Source: JACVRM01 sp046262315 (GTDB lineage: Bacteria > Actinomycetota > Thermoleophilia > Gaiellales > Gaiellaceae). From it: a DNA stretch of 59,354 nucleotides. A program made the translations under genes and the position numbers. The DNA is taken from contig JBHEMZ010000090.1 in assembly GCA_046262315.1 (NCBI GenBank), positions 1 to 59,354 of the forward strand, written 5' to 3'. Positions within the stretch are counted from its first letter, which is position 1. Every line of letters starts with the position of its first letter. This document shows positions 26,126-33,981 of the stretch, one piece after another. Below the pieces are notes generated by a model, which saw nothing but the letters and a program-made list of their open reading frames with translations, had not been told where the DNA came from and searched no databases.

Positions 26126-26820
26126 GTGTCCACCGTCCTGATCGTCGAGGACGACGACGTCATCGCCGAGGGCATGGCCCGCCACCTGGCCGCCGCGGGA
26201 TTCGAGCCGATCACCGTCTCGAAGGGCGAGCAGGGCATGGCCCGCCTGCGCTTCGAGCGTCCGGACGTGTGCGTGCTCGATTTGATGCTCCCCGGACAGG
26301 ACGGCTGGAATGTGATCGAGACCGCGCGCGCGGAGGGCATCGGCACGCCGATCGTGGTCGTCAGCGCGCGCGGCACGGAGCACGACCGCGTGCACGCGCT
26401 CGAGATCGGAGCGGACGACTACCTCGTCAAGCCGTTCTCCATGGCGGAGCTGGTGGCGCGCGTGGGGGCGGCCGCCAGGCGCGGGACGCGCGCGCAGCCG
26501 GTCGAGCGCGGCGAGCCGATCGAGCTCGAGGAGCTGCGTATCGACCCGCGGGAGGTGCAAGCCTACGTCGACGGCCGCAGCGCCGAGCTCACGCCGACCG
26601 AATTCCGGCTGCTCTAACGCTCGCGCTCGAGGCCAGCCGCGTCGTCACCCGCGACGAGCTGCTCCAGCGGATCTGGGGCCGCCGCGAGGGCCGCCGCGAT
26701 CGGACGGTTGACGTCTTCGTGCGCAAGCTCCGCGAGAAGATCGACCGCCCGGCGTCGCGGCACACGTTCGTGCAGACGCGCTACGGCGTCGGCTACGCGC
26801 TCGAGCCGCGGCCGAAGTAG
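26126..26820 (+). pseudogene. OmpR/PhoB-family response regulator, one-base frameshift
   Basis: The receiver domain is complete: VLIVEDDDVIAEGM (acidic pocket), VCVLDLMLPGQDGW (phosphoacceptor Asp), PIVVVSARG and DDYLVKPFSM (conserved Lys). The winged-helix DNA-binding domain begins with SAELTPTEFRLL and then hits a stop at 26617. The continuation LALEASRVVTRDELLQRIWG and DRTVDVFVRKLREKIDRPAS is one frame over, implying one lost base in the expected TACACG, here TAACG. It is about two-thirds identical to the regulator at 28892. Sequencing error would restore an intact gene. Confidence 0.85.
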
Positions 26821-26826
26821 CTCACC

Positions 26827-26844
26827 GCTCCCTCTCCAGGGAGC
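26827..26844 (+). terminator. hairpin after the first response regulator
   Basis: GCTCCCT and AGGGAGC form a perfect 7-bp stem around a CTCC loop, 6 bases after the TAG at 26820. No T-run follows. Confidence 0.45.
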
Positions 26845-26845
26845 T

Positions 26846-27064
26846 CCGTTTCGCCGGGATCTCGCTTCCCCTTGGGAAAGGTCCAGTCGTCGTACCTCGG
26901 ACGGTGGACGAGCAGCACCTCGACGGCGCCCCGCGGCCCCGTCCTCGCCACGACGCCGCCGGCCGCCCGAACCGTCAGCGCAAGGCCTTGCGGCCGGCGC
27001 GATCCAGCGGCCGCCCCACCAGCTTGCGTTCGCGCTCGAGGAACGCCGCCGTGCCAGGAGCCAT
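26846..27064 (-). pseudogene. remnant joining a CYTH-like start to a truncated NUDIX domain
   Basis: A leaderless-type ATG at 27064 gives MAPGTAAFLERERKLVGRPL, whose ERERK fits the ExExK motif that opens CYTH triphosphatase domains, and stops at 26975. One frame over, the same stretch runs into LTVRAAGGVVARTGPRGAVE and VHRPRYDDWTFPKGKRDPGE, the start of a NUDIX hydrolase up to the G of its Nudix box. The REXXEE half of the box and everything after are gone. CYTH/CHAD, ppk and NUDIX genes often cluster near phosphate genes, so a deletion inside such a cluster is plausible. The CYTH assignment is tentative. Confidence 0.5.
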
Positions 27065-27070
27065 ACGCCG

Positions 27071-27076
27071 ATGCTA
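27071..27076 (-). promoter_or_regulatory. TAGCAT, -10 element for the CYTH-like remnant
   Basis: The hexamer lies 6 nt before the ATG at 27064 on the reverse strand, so the promoter has outlived the gene. Confidence 0.4.
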
Positions 27077-27127
27077 CTGGCGTCCGCGCCGCCGGCGGCA
27101 CGCGTTTACCGGATGTTCACGTTCGAC

Positions 27128-27694
27128 TCAAGCGGCTGCCGCCAGCGCCTCGCGCACCTGGACGAGCCACGCTTCGAGTGACGCGAGCAGGTGGGCAAGC
27201 TCAGCACGGGTACGCAGATCGGTGAGCTTCAGCTGCTCGTCGAAGCGCTCCTGCGCCCGCGCCACGAGCAGCTCGTCCGGCAGCGTCTGCGCGCCTGGGA
27301 AAAGCAGCGACTCGCGCACTTGTCGCTGCGCGTTGGCGGTGCCGCTGATGCCCGTGGTCGCGCCCATCAGCGCCACCGGCTTGCCGTCGAGCACTGACTG
27401 GCGCGGTGGCCGCGACGCCCAGTCGATCGCGTTCTTCAGCACGCCCGAGGTGCCGCGGTTGTACTCGGGCGTGGCAACCAGCAGTGCGTCCGCCTCGCGA
27501 ATCGAGTCGCGAAAGCCCTCGACGCTCTCCGGCGCCCCGGCCGCCTCCACGTCCCCGTCGTAGAACGGCAGGTGGCCCACGTCGTACAGCTCGATCTCCA
27601 TACCGGGCGGCGCGAGCTCCTGCGCCGCCCGCAGCAGGGCCCTGTTGTACGACGCTTCGCGGAGACTGCCGGAGATGCCGAGGACGCGGGTCAC
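27128..27694 (-). CDS. NAD(P)H-dependent FMN reductase
   Basis: The 188-residue flavodoxin-like protein has VTRVLGISGSLREASYNRAL (FMN phosphate loop GSxRxxSxN), LLVATPEYNRGTSGVLKNAI (PEYN motif with the usual G-x-LKNAIDW) and DGKPVALMGATTGISGT. Such enzymes reduce FMN, quinones or azo dyes in the cytoplasm. The GTG at 27694 overlaps the stop of the YceI gene by one base, so both are in one operon downstream of a MarR-type operator. Confidence 0.9.
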   Translation of the reverse strand: MTRVLGISGSLREASYNRALLRAAQELAPPGMEIELYDVGHLPFYDGDVEAAGAPESVEGFRDSIREADALLVATPEYNRGTSGVLKNAIDWASRPPRQSVLDGKPVALMGATTGISGTANAQRQVRESLLFPGAQTLPDELLVARAQERFDEQLKLTDLRTRAELAHLLASLEAWLVQVREALAAAA

Positions 27695-28260
27695 TAGGCC
27701 TTGACCGCGGAGACGCTCGCCGTGAAGTCGACCCGATCGCCGAGCAGGTTGCCGCCGGCCTCGAGCTCCTGGTTCCAGTCGACGCCGAACTCGTTCGGGT
27801 CGAGCCGGCCGCGCAGGGTGATGCCGATGCGGTCGTTGCCCCACGGGTCGACCGCCGCACCCTCGAACGCGCCGTCGAGCTCCAGCTCGCGCGTCTCGCC
27901 GCGGATGGTCAGGTCGCCGATGACCTTGAACGAGGTGCCGTCGAAATCGCCGACGTGGTTCGACTCGAAGCGGATCTCGGGAAACCCGGCCGCGTCGAAG
28001 AAGTCGCCCGAACGCAGGTGCTCGTCGCGCTGCGGCTCGTGCGTATCGATGCTCTCGGCCCGGATAACGCCGCCCGCGCGTGCCGTCCCGTCCTCGGCCA
28101 CCTCGAAGGTGCCCTGGACGTCGCCGAAGGTGCCCTTCACCGTGGTTATGAGCAGGTGCTTGATGCCGAACTCGACCGTCGTGTGCGACGGATCGACGTT
28201 CCACGTGCCCGCCGAAATGACCTCCTGGGCGGCCGGCGCCGTCGTCTCGATCTGAGACAT
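27694..28260 (-). CDS. YceI family protein
   Basis: The 188-residue protein has the YceI lipocalin-like pattern: GTWNVDPSHTTVEFGIKHLL near the N-terminus, FFDAAGFPEIRFESNHV in the middle and GITLRGRLDPNEFGVDWNQE towards the end. It lacks a signal peptide, as in cytoplasmic actinobacterial members. YceI proteins bind isoprenoid-like lipids. It is divergent from the MarR gene and probably under its control. Confidence 0.88.
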   Translation of the reverse strand: MSQIETTAPAAQEVISAGTWNVDPSHTTVEFGIKHLLITTVKGTFGDVQGTFEVAEDGTARAGGVIRAESIDTHEPQRDEHLRSGDFFDAAGFPEIRFESNHVGDFDGTSFKVIGDLTIRGETRELELDGAFEGAAVDPWGNDRIGITLRGRLDPNEFGVDWNQELEAGGNLLGDRVDFTASVSAVKA

Positions 28261-28282
28261 TGTTTCCCTCCCTGTTCCATTA

Positions 28283-28314
28283 GTGCTAAGATTGCGGACT
28301 CAACAATCTAGCAC
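28283..28314. promoter_or_regulatory. palindromic operator between yceI and marR
   Basis: GTGCTAAGATTG (28283-28294) and CAATCTAGCAC (28304-28314) are near-perfect inverted repeats, differing by one extra A, around the spacer CGGACTCAA. The site lies 22 bases from the yceI start and 7 bases from the marR start, a normal place for a MarR autoregulatory operator. Confidence 0.65.
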
Positions 28315-28321
28315 GCAATCG

Positions 28322-28798
28322 TTGAGTACGCAAACTCTATTACCTGCTCCTCCCACGCTCGAAACCTGGGTGCGCTGGCTGCGGACGCACGCGGCGCTGA
28401 CCCGTGAGCTCAGCGCCGACCTCGTAGCGGCTCACGGGCTGACGATCAACGACTACGAGGTCCTGCTCCACCTGGCCAAGGCGGAGAACCGCGTGCTCAA
28501 GCCGGTCGCCCTGGCCGAGCGCATCGTGCTCACACCGTCCGGGATCACCCGCCTGCTCGCAGGCCTCGAGCGCGCCGGCTTCGTCGAGCGTGTCTCCTGT
28601 TCGACGGATCGCCGCGTCAGCTACGCGAAGCTCACGTCGGCCGGTCACGCGAGACTCCGGAAGGCATCGAAGACGCACCTGGCCGGCATCGAGCGCGTCT
28701 TCACCGGACGGTTCTCGGGCGACGAGCTCGAGACACTCGGCGAGCTGCTTGCGCGCCTGCCGGGCGGCGATTCCGGCGGTGAGTGCACTGCCGAGTAG
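28322..28798 (+). CDS. MarR family transcriptional regulator
   Basis: The 158-residue protein (TTG start at 28322) has the winged-helix core: GLTINDYEVLLHLAKAENRV, LAERIVLTPSGITRLLAGLE (recognition helix) and CSTDRRVSYAKLTSAGHARL (wing with DxR). It would bind the palindrome just upstream and repress the yceI and FMN reductase operon and itself. An in-frame GTG at 28283 lies inside the palindrome and was not chosen. The ligand is unknown. Confidence 0.85.
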   Translation: MSTQTLLPAPPTLETWVRWLRTHAALTRELSADLVAAHGLTINDYEVLLHLAKAENRVLKPVALAERIVLTPSGITRLLAGLERAGFVERVSCSTDRRVSYAKLTSAGHARLRKASKTHLAGIERVFTGRFSGDELETLGELLARLPGGDSGGECTAE

Positions 28799-28815
28799 CA
28801 CGGCCTGAACCGGGC

Positions 28816-28859
28816 GTTCACCACCGCGTCACCGTGTGTTCACCACCGCGCCACCCCGC
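28816..28859 (+). promoter_or_regulatory. PHO box of four 11-bp direct repeats upstream of the second response regulator
   Basis: GTTCACCACCG (28816-28826) and its exact copy at 28838-28848 alternate with CGTCACCGTGT (28827-28837) and CGCCACCCCGC (28849-28859). All four units are adjacent and share the TCACC/CCACC core at the same register. This is the architecture of PhoP-binding sites, ending 32 bases before the regulator start, and indicates autoregulation by phosphate. Confidence 0.8.
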
Positions 28860-28891
28860 GTCCCTGCCCGCGGACCGAAGATGTGGTCCGG

Positions 28892-29622
28892 ATGCCGAAG
28901 GTGCTGATCGTCGAGGACGACGAGGTGATCGCCCGCGGGATGGCGGCTCACCTGGCGGAGGGCGGCTTCGAGCCCGTCTGGGTGACGAAGGGGCAGACGG
29001 GTCTCGCGCGCCTCCGCTACGAGCAGCCCGACGTCTGCGTGCTTGACCTGATGCTGCCGGGCATCGACGGCTGGCAGCTGCTCGAAAGCGCACGCCGCGA
29101 TGGCATCGGGACGCCGATCGTGAGCGCACGCGGCAGCGAGAGCGACCGTATTCGCGCGCTCGAGCTCGGTGCCGACGACTACCTCGTCAAGCCCTTCTCG
29201 ATGGCGGAGCTCGTGGCGCGCGTGCGAGTCGCCGCCCGCCGTGGGACGCGCGCCGAAGGGCCGGACCGCGGCGGCGCGGTCGTGATCGAAGAGTTGCGCA
29301 TCGATCCCGACTCGGTGCAGGCGTTCGTGGATGGACGGAGCGCCGAGCTGACGGCTACGGAGTTCCGGCTGCTGCTTGCCCTGGCGCGCGAGCGCGGCCG
29401 AGTGCTCACGCGCGACGAGTTGATGCAGCGCCTCTGGGGACGGCGCCAGACGCCGCGCGACCGCACCGTGGACGTCTTCGTCCGCAAGCTACGCGAGAAG
29501 GTCGATCGGCGCTCGAGCCGCCACACGTTCATCCAGACGCGCTACGGCGTCGGCTACAGCTCGAGCCGCTGGCGAAGGCGGGGGAGGACTCGCCGCCGTC
29601 GACCGGCGCCGCGGCCCGCTAG
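28892..29622 (+). pseudogene. PhoB/PhoP-type response regulator, frameshifted at the C-terminus
   Basis: The ATG at 28892 starts MPKVLIVEDDEVIARGMAAH. The receiver has VCVLDLMLPGIDGW and DDYLVKPFSM; the DNA-binding domain is complete up to SSRHTFIQTRYGVGY. After that a one-base loss near 29556 changes the tail: the neighbouring frame gives LEPLAKAGEDSPPSTGAAAR and a stop at 29622, while the written frame runs on into uppP. Compared with the paralogue at 26126 the receiver also lacks two residues (PIVSARG against PIVVVSARG). The DNA-binding domain is essentially whole, so the protein may work. The PHO box upstream suggests PhoP. Confidence 0.85.
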
Positions 29623-29885
29623 CGTCGCAGGAGCGAGCCCGCGCCGTGAGCGAGCATGGCAGCCACGAGGAGAGCGAAGAGGGGGATCCACAAGACCTTC
29701 CACGCACCGGGAGCCAGCGCCAGGACCGACCCCGTCCCAACGATGCTCGCAGGCACGCCCACGGCGACGGAAGCGTAGGGGTGATCGCGGCGCAGGCGCG
29801 CCGATTGTGCGCGCTGGTGGTGGGTACAGGCGGGGAAGATTCGGTGTCGATCCGGAGACTCCACGCGCACCTGGATTCCGGGCAC
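29619..29885 (-). CDS. small membrane protein, uncertain
   Basis: The last 50 residues (YASVAVGVPASIVGTGSVLA, then GAWKVLWIPLFALLVAAMLA) form two hydrophobic segments, unlike a random antisense frame. The N-terminal part is basic. The ATG at 29885 is a guess; no ribosome site is evident. It is antisense to the region between the regulator and uppP. No family recognised. Confidence 0.35.
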   Translation of the reverse strand: MPGIQVRVESPDRHRIFPACTHHQRAQSARLRRDHPYASVAVGVPASIVGTGSVLALAPGAWKVLWIPLFALLVAAMLAHGAGSLLRR

Positions 29886-29913
29886 GAGTCCGCACGACGT
29901 CGCGGCAGGCTGC

Positions 29914-29919
29914 TAGGAC
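29914..29919 (+). promoter_or_regulatory. TAGGAC, probable -10 element for uppP
   Basis: The hexamer lies 7 nt before the GTG at 29927. It lacks the final T of the consensus (TAGGACT has it one base later), so it is a weaker case. Confidence 0.35.
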
Positions 29920-29926
29920 TCGCACC

Positions 29927-30865
29927 GTGCCGCGCGCCCGGATCGCCGTCCCGTCGGGCGTCCTGCTCGCGGTTGCCGTGCTCCTGGCCGCGCTGGGGGC
30001 AGGTGAGCGCGACGGCGCGCTCTCGAACTGGCAGGCGCTGGTGCTCGGCGTCGTGCAGGGGCTGACCGAGCTCCTGCCGATCTCGTCCTCGGGGCACCTG
30101 ATTCTCGTCCCCTGGCTGGCCGACTGGCGCTACCTCGAGGAGCACGACCAGTTCAACCAGACGTTCGACGTCGCGCTGCACCTGGGGACGCTCGTCGCGG
30201 TCGCCAGCTACTTCCGCCAGGACGTCGTCGCGTACACGCGGGCCTGGGCACGGTCAGTGCGGCGACGCAGCGTGGAGACCGCCGAGGAGCGACTGTCGTG
30301 GGCGATCGCGCTGGCCACTGTGCCGGCCGCGCTCGTGGGCGCGTTCGCGGACGACTTCATCGTGAACCGGCTCGGCGAGCCCTGGCAGATCGCGATCCTG
30401 CTCGCCGTGTTCGCCGTGCTGCTATGGGTCGCCGACCGCACTCCCGAGCGGCGCAGCCTCGAAGGGCTAGACCTGCGCTCAGGCTTTGCGATCGGCGCGG
30501 CGCAGATGCTCGCACTCGCGCCGGGCGTGTCCCGATCGGGCGTAACGATCACAGCCGCGCGGTTCCTCGGCCTCGACCGAGACGCGGCCGCGCGGTTCTC
30601 GTTCCTCCTCCTGATCCCGATCACGTTCGGCGCGGTGCTCTACAAGGGCCTGACCGATGTCGTCTTCGGCGACTTGCCGCCCGGCTCGGCAGGGCCCTTC
30701 CTCACCGGCATGCTCGCCGCCGCGGCGAGCGGTCTCGTGGCGATCGTGGCACTGCTCGGCTATGTACGCCGGCACGACTACTCGCTGTTCGTCCTTTACC
30801 GGCTGGCCGCCGCCGCCGCGGTGTTCCTGCTGATCGCGGCGGGCGTCCGCGACTCGGCCTTCTGA
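29927..30865 (+). CDS. uppP: undecaprenyl-diphosphatase (BacA family)
   Basis: The 312-residue membrane protein has both BacA signatures, GVVQGLTELLPISSSGHLIL and LALAPGVSRSGVTITAARFL, and about eight hydrophobic segments. It dephosphorylates undecaprenyl diphosphate for cell-wall lipid recycling. The GTG at 29927 was chosen, with a -10-like hexamer in front. The frame is open far upstream into the response regulator only because of the frameshift there; a fusion is not real. Confidence 0.93.
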   Translation: MPRARIAVPSGVLLAVAVLLAALGAGERDGALSNWQALVLGVVQGLTELLPISSSGHLILVPWLADWRYLEEHDQFNQTFDVALHLGTLVAVASYFRQDVVAYTRAWARSVRRRSVETAEERLSWAIALATVPAALVGAFADDFIVNRLGEPWQIAILLAVFAVLLWVADRTPERRSLEGLDLRSGFAIGAAQMLALAPGVSRSGVTITAARFLGLDRDAAARFSFLLLIPITFGAVLYKGLTDVVFGDLPPGSAGPFLTGMLAAAASGLVAIVALLGYVRRHDYSLFVLYRLAAAAAVFLLIAAGVRDSAF

Positions 30866-30901
30866 TGGTTTGCCACCGAGGCGAGCGGGAAGCAGCGGCT
30901 C

Positions 30902-31861
30902 GTGCCTGAATTGGGGTACGCGCTGTCGAGCGAGGAGCATCCGCCGAACGACCTCGTCCGCAACGCACGTATGGCCGAGGAGATCGGCTTCTCGTACGCG
31001 CTCGTCTCCGACCACTTCCACCCGTGGGTGGACGAGCAGGGCCACAGCCCGTTCGTGTGGTCGGTGATCGGCGGCATCGCCAATGCCACGGAGCGGCTGC
31101 GGCTGGGGACAGGCGTCACCTGCCCGCTCATCCGCACACACCCGGCGATCATCGCCCAGGCCGCCGCCACGTCCGCGGCGATGATGCCGGGCCGCTTCTT
31201 CCTCGGACTCGGAACGGGCGAGAACCTGAACGAGCATGTGGTCGGCGCCGGCTGGCCCGCGCCCGACGAGCGGCTGGACATGTTCGAGGAGGCGATCGAG
31301 GTGATCAAGCTCCTCTGGCAAGGCGGCGAGGAGACGTTCCGAGGCGCGTACTACACGGTGGAGCAGGCGCGGCTCTACACACTGCCGCCGGAGCCGCCGC
31401 CGCTCGCGATCGCCGCCGGCAAGCCGAAGGCCGCCGAGCTCGCGGGCCGCGAGGGCGATGCGTTCATCGGCGTCGCGCCGGACGCCGAGGTGATCGCGAA
31501 GTTCGAGGAGGCCGGTGGCAAGGGCAAGCCGCGCTACGGGCAGGTGACGTGCTGCTGGGCCGAGGACGAGGCGGAGGCGCGGACGACCGCGCACCGCGTC
31601 TGGCCGAATTCTGGGATCAAAGGCGACCTCGCACAGGAGCTCGCCCGCCCGGCCCACTTCGAGCAGGCGGCCGAGAACGTCACCGAGGACGACGTGGCCG
31701 AGACGGTCGTGTGCGGGGCAGACGTCGACCGCTACGCCGAGCAGATCGAAAAGTTCGAACAGGCAGGCTACGACCACGTCTACCTGCACCAGGTGGGGCC
31801 CGACCAGGAGGGCTTCCTGCGCTTCGCCGAACGCGAGCTGCTGCCGCGTTACCGGGGCTAG
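30902..31861 (+). CDS. F420-dependent LLM-class oxidoreductase
   Basis: The 319-residue TIM-barrel protein carries the typical motifs: MAEEIGFSYALVSDHFHPWV, RLRLGTGVTCPLIRTHPAII, GRFFLGLGTGENLNEHVVGA and ERLDMFEEAIEVIKLLWQGG. These fit the TIGR03557 branch near F420-dependent glucose-6-phosphate dehydrogenase. The cofactor F420 is typical of actinobacteria. The substrate is unknown. The GTG at 30902 follows uppP by 36 bases. Confidence 0.9.
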   Translation: MPELGYALSSEEHPPNDLVRNARMAEEIGFSYALVSDHFHPWVDEQGHSPFVWSVIGGIANATERLRLGTGVTCPLIRTHPAIIAQAAATSAAMMPGRFFLGLGTGENLNEHVVGAGWPAPDERLDMFEEAIEVIKLLWQGGEETFRGAYYTVEQARLYTLPPEPPPLAIAAGKPKAAELAGREGDAFIGVAPDAEVIAKFEEAGGKGKPRYGQVTCCWAEDEAEARTTAHRVWPNSGIKGDLAQELARPAHFEQAAENVTEDDVAETVVCGADVDRYAEQIEKFEQAGYDHVYLHQVGPDQEGFLRFAERELLPRYRG

Positions 31862-31885
31862 CGCTCCGTCGGGCATGATCGCGCC

Positions 31886-33034
31886 GTGAGGTTCGACCGG
31901 CGGGAGCTGGCCGGCGCGGTGGCCGACGTGGGCGTGCTCGTCCCGATCGCCGTCGCGCTCATCGTCGGCAACGGCCTCTCGGCAACCGCCGTGCTCCTCC
32001 CCGCGGGCCTGCTCTACGTGACCGCGGCCCTCGTCTACGGCCTGCCGATCCCGGTTCAGCCGCTGAAGGCGTTCGGCGCTATCGCTATCGCCCAGGGCCT
32101 GGGCTCCGACGAGATCGCCGCGGGCGCGCTGCTGATGGGCGTCACCTTCCTGGTGCTCGGCCGCCTCGGTGTGCTCGATCTGGCCGCGCGAGTGTTTCCG
32201 CGCGCGCTCATCCGCGGCGTACAGCTGACCGTTGGCCTGCTCTTCCTGAAAATCGCCTGGGGCCTCGTCACCAATCCTCCACGCGGTTTCGCCGACCACG
32301 CGTTCGATCCCGCAGTCGCGGCTCCGGTGGCCGCGCTGGCCGCCGGGCTCGCGCTCGCGTTCAAGCGTCTGCCCGTCGCGCTCGCCCTGGTCGCCGTCGG
32401 GGCGGCGGCGGCCGCGGTGCTCTCCGCAGACGACCTGGCTTTCGGACCCTCGGGACTCGCGCTGCCGGCGCTCGACGCACACACGTTCCTGACCGCGTTC
32501 ACGGTGCTCGTCATCCCGCAGGTCCCGCTTTCGTTCGCCAACTCGTGCCTCGCGACCGCCGACGCGGCTCGCACGTACTTCGGTGCGCGGGCAGCGCGCG
32601 TGCGCCCTGGGCGCCTGGCCACGACGTTCGGAAGCGCGAACCTGCTCGCCGGTGCGCTCGGCGGGATGCCGGTCTGTCACGGCGCGGGCGGTCTCACCGC
32701 ACACGTCGCCTTCGGGGCGCGGACCGCCGGCGCGCCGCTGATGATGGGCAGCGCGCTGATCGCGCTCGCGGTCGGCGCGGGCGCCGGGCTCGGGGCCTTC
32801 CTCGCCGCCTTCCCGCTGCCAATCCTGGCCGCACTGCTCGCAGCGGCAGGAGTGCTCCACATCGGCCTACTGCGAGACCTCGAAAGCGCACGCGACTGGG
32901 CACTTGCTCTTCTCGTCGGCGCTGTCGGCTTCCGTTTTGGGCTGACGCCGGCCCTCGTGCTCGGGCTGGCGCTCTGGTGGCTGGGACGGGGCGCCGTGCG
33001 CGTCCGCACGGCGCTTTCGCCGAGCCCCGGCTAG
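31886..33034 (+). CDS. MOT1-like molybdate/sulfate transporter
   Basis: The 382-residue membrane protein has ten or more hydrophobic segments and the two MOT1 signatures, LPIPVQPLKAFGAIAIAQGL and GGMPVCHGAGGLTAHVAFGA. MOT1 proteins belong to the SulP superfamily and import molybdate; bacterial members are annotated by similarity. A molybdate supply fits the molybdenum hydroxylase operon at 12.4-15.9 kb. CATGAT lies 6 nt before the GTG. The end overlaps the convergent membrane-protein gene by 4 nt. Confidence 0.82.
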   Translation: MRFDRRELAGAVADVGVLVPIAVALIVGNGLSATAVLLPAGLLYVTAALVYGLPIPVQPLKAFGAIAIAQGLGSDEIAAGALLMGVTFLVLGRLGVLDLAARVFPRALIRGVQLTVGLLFLKIAWGLVTNPPRGFADHAFDPAVAAPVAALAAGLALAFKRLPVALALVAVGAAAAAVLSADDLAFGPSGLALPALDAHTFLTAFTVLVIPQVPLSFANSCLATADAARTYFGARAARVRPGRLATTFGSANLLAGALGGMPVCHGAGGLTAHVAFGARTAGAPLMMGSALIALAVGAGAGLGAFLAAFPLPILAALLAAAGVLHIGLLRDLESARDWALALLVGAVGFRFGLTPALVLGLALWWLGRGAVRVRTALSPSPG

Positions 33035-33480
33035 ATCACGCCGGCGGTGTCGATGACAACGCCGATCACGATCAGCGAGACGCCGAAGGCGACGTAGACG
33101 AACGAGGATGAGACGGCGCTCTCGCGCTCCGCCCGCGACTCGTAGTACTCCTCAGCGCCCAGCGACCCACCGGAGCGGAGCAGGGCACCGCCGATCATCA
33201 GCGTGCCCAGGAGGTAGAAGCCGAGTGGCACGCCGCGCTCGGCCGTGAAGCGCTCGGTCGCGGCGAGCCCGATGCCCCCGAGCAGCGCCACGCCGGCGAG
33301 CAGCGTCAGCAAGAACGTGAAGCGGAGCAGGCCGCGCGCGATCGCCTCGCGCCACGTCTTCGGCGGAGCCTTTTCCCGCCTGCGGCGGCGGAAGCGGCGG
33401 CGCGAGTCGGGCTCGGGAGCCCGCCAGTCCTGCCGCGCACGCAGCTCGCCGGTCAGCGGCGTCAGGTCCCGCCGCCGCAT
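33031..33480 (-). CDS. basic membrane protein of unknown function
   Basis: The 149-residue protein has an Arg-rich cytoplasmic start (RRRFRRRRREKAPPK), then membrane segments around LLRFTFLLTLLAGVALLGGI, VPLGFYLLGTLMIGGALL and SFVYVAFGVSLIVIGVVID. No family recognised. Its ATG overlaps the stop of the lipoprotein gene (ATGA), so the two are one operon. Confidence 0.65.
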   Translation of the reverse strand: MRRRDLTPLTGELRARQDWRAPEPDSRRRFRRRRREKAPPKTWREAIARGLLRFTFLLTLLAGVALLGGIGLAATERFTAERGVPLGFYLLGTLMIGGALLRSGGSLGAEEYYESRAERESAVSSSFVYVAFGVSLIVIGVVIDTAGVI

Positions 33481-33839
33481 CAGGCCTCCGCCTCCTTGTT
33501 GCGCAGCCGCGGCGGGCAGACATCGGCGTAATAGGTCAGCGTCTCGCGCAGGATCGACTCCTCGGCCGTCCACACCCATACACAGACCTTGCCGCCCGAA
33601 GTGTGGTCCCGGTAGACGCCCGCCCACGCGGCGAGCCCGTCGTCTGTCCGATCCTGCTCGACGCCGAGGAACTCGACGCGGTGGCCGTGCAGCTTGCTGG
33701 CGCGGTCGCCGAGCTCGATGCGCATCGCGTCCTGGACGCGGTTGGCGGCCTCGTAGGGCCCCATCCCGGCGTACGTGCTCGCGCCGCCGCAACCCGCCGC
33801 CAGGGCGACGAAGCCGAGAAGCGGGAGCAGCCGCACCAT
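33480..33839 (-). CDS. small lipoprotein
   Basis: The 119-residue protein has a lipoprotein signal, MVRLLPLLGFVALAAGCGGA, with the lipobox LAAGC. The mature part (YEAANRVQDAMRIELGDRAS, GGKVCVWVWTAEESILRETL) has no known domain. It is co-translated with the following membrane protein, so both probably act at the membrane together. Confidence 0.7.
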   Translation of the reverse strand: MVRLLPLLGFVALAAGCGGASTYAGMGPYEAANRVQDAMRIELGDRASKLHGHRVEFLGVEQDRTDDGLAAWAGVYRDHTSGGKVCVWVWTAEESILRETLTYYADVCPPRLRNKEAEA

Positions 33840-33891
33840 CCCGAGAATGTGATGCCCGGCGGCGGAAGCGGCCCAAACGCCACACGCTGGC

Positions 33892-33897
33892 TAGACT
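33892..33897 (+). promoter_or_regulatory. TAGACT, -10 element for the TPP-riboswitch transcript
   Basis: The hexamer lies 6 nt before the first helix of the riboswitch, so transcription probably starts at the riboswitch 5' end. Confidence 0.45.
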
Positions 33898-33902
33898 CCG
33901 CC

Positions 33903-33977
33903 GCTACCGGGGTGCCGCACCGGAGCGGCTGAGATCACACCCGTCGAACCTGATCCGGGTAATGCCGGCGAAGGGAG
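33903..33977 (+). ncRNA. TPP riboswitch (THI box)
   Basis: The sequence shows the conserved THI-box blocks in order: ACCGGGGTGCC at the 5' helix, CTGAGATCACACC in the pyrimidine-binding arm and GAACCTGATCCGGGTAATGC in the pyrophosphate arm, followed by CGGCGAAGGGAGG, which doubles as the ribosome site of the downstream gene. Thiamine pyrophosphate binding would therefore block translation. Confidence 0.92.
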
Positions 33978-33981
33978 GATT

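Noticed and set aside
28883..30865. A response regulator-UppP fusion protein of 660 residues
   Set aside because: The linker of about 120 codons is Arg-rich and not protein-like. One lost base near 29556 removes the regulator's own stop, and uppP has its own start at 29927.
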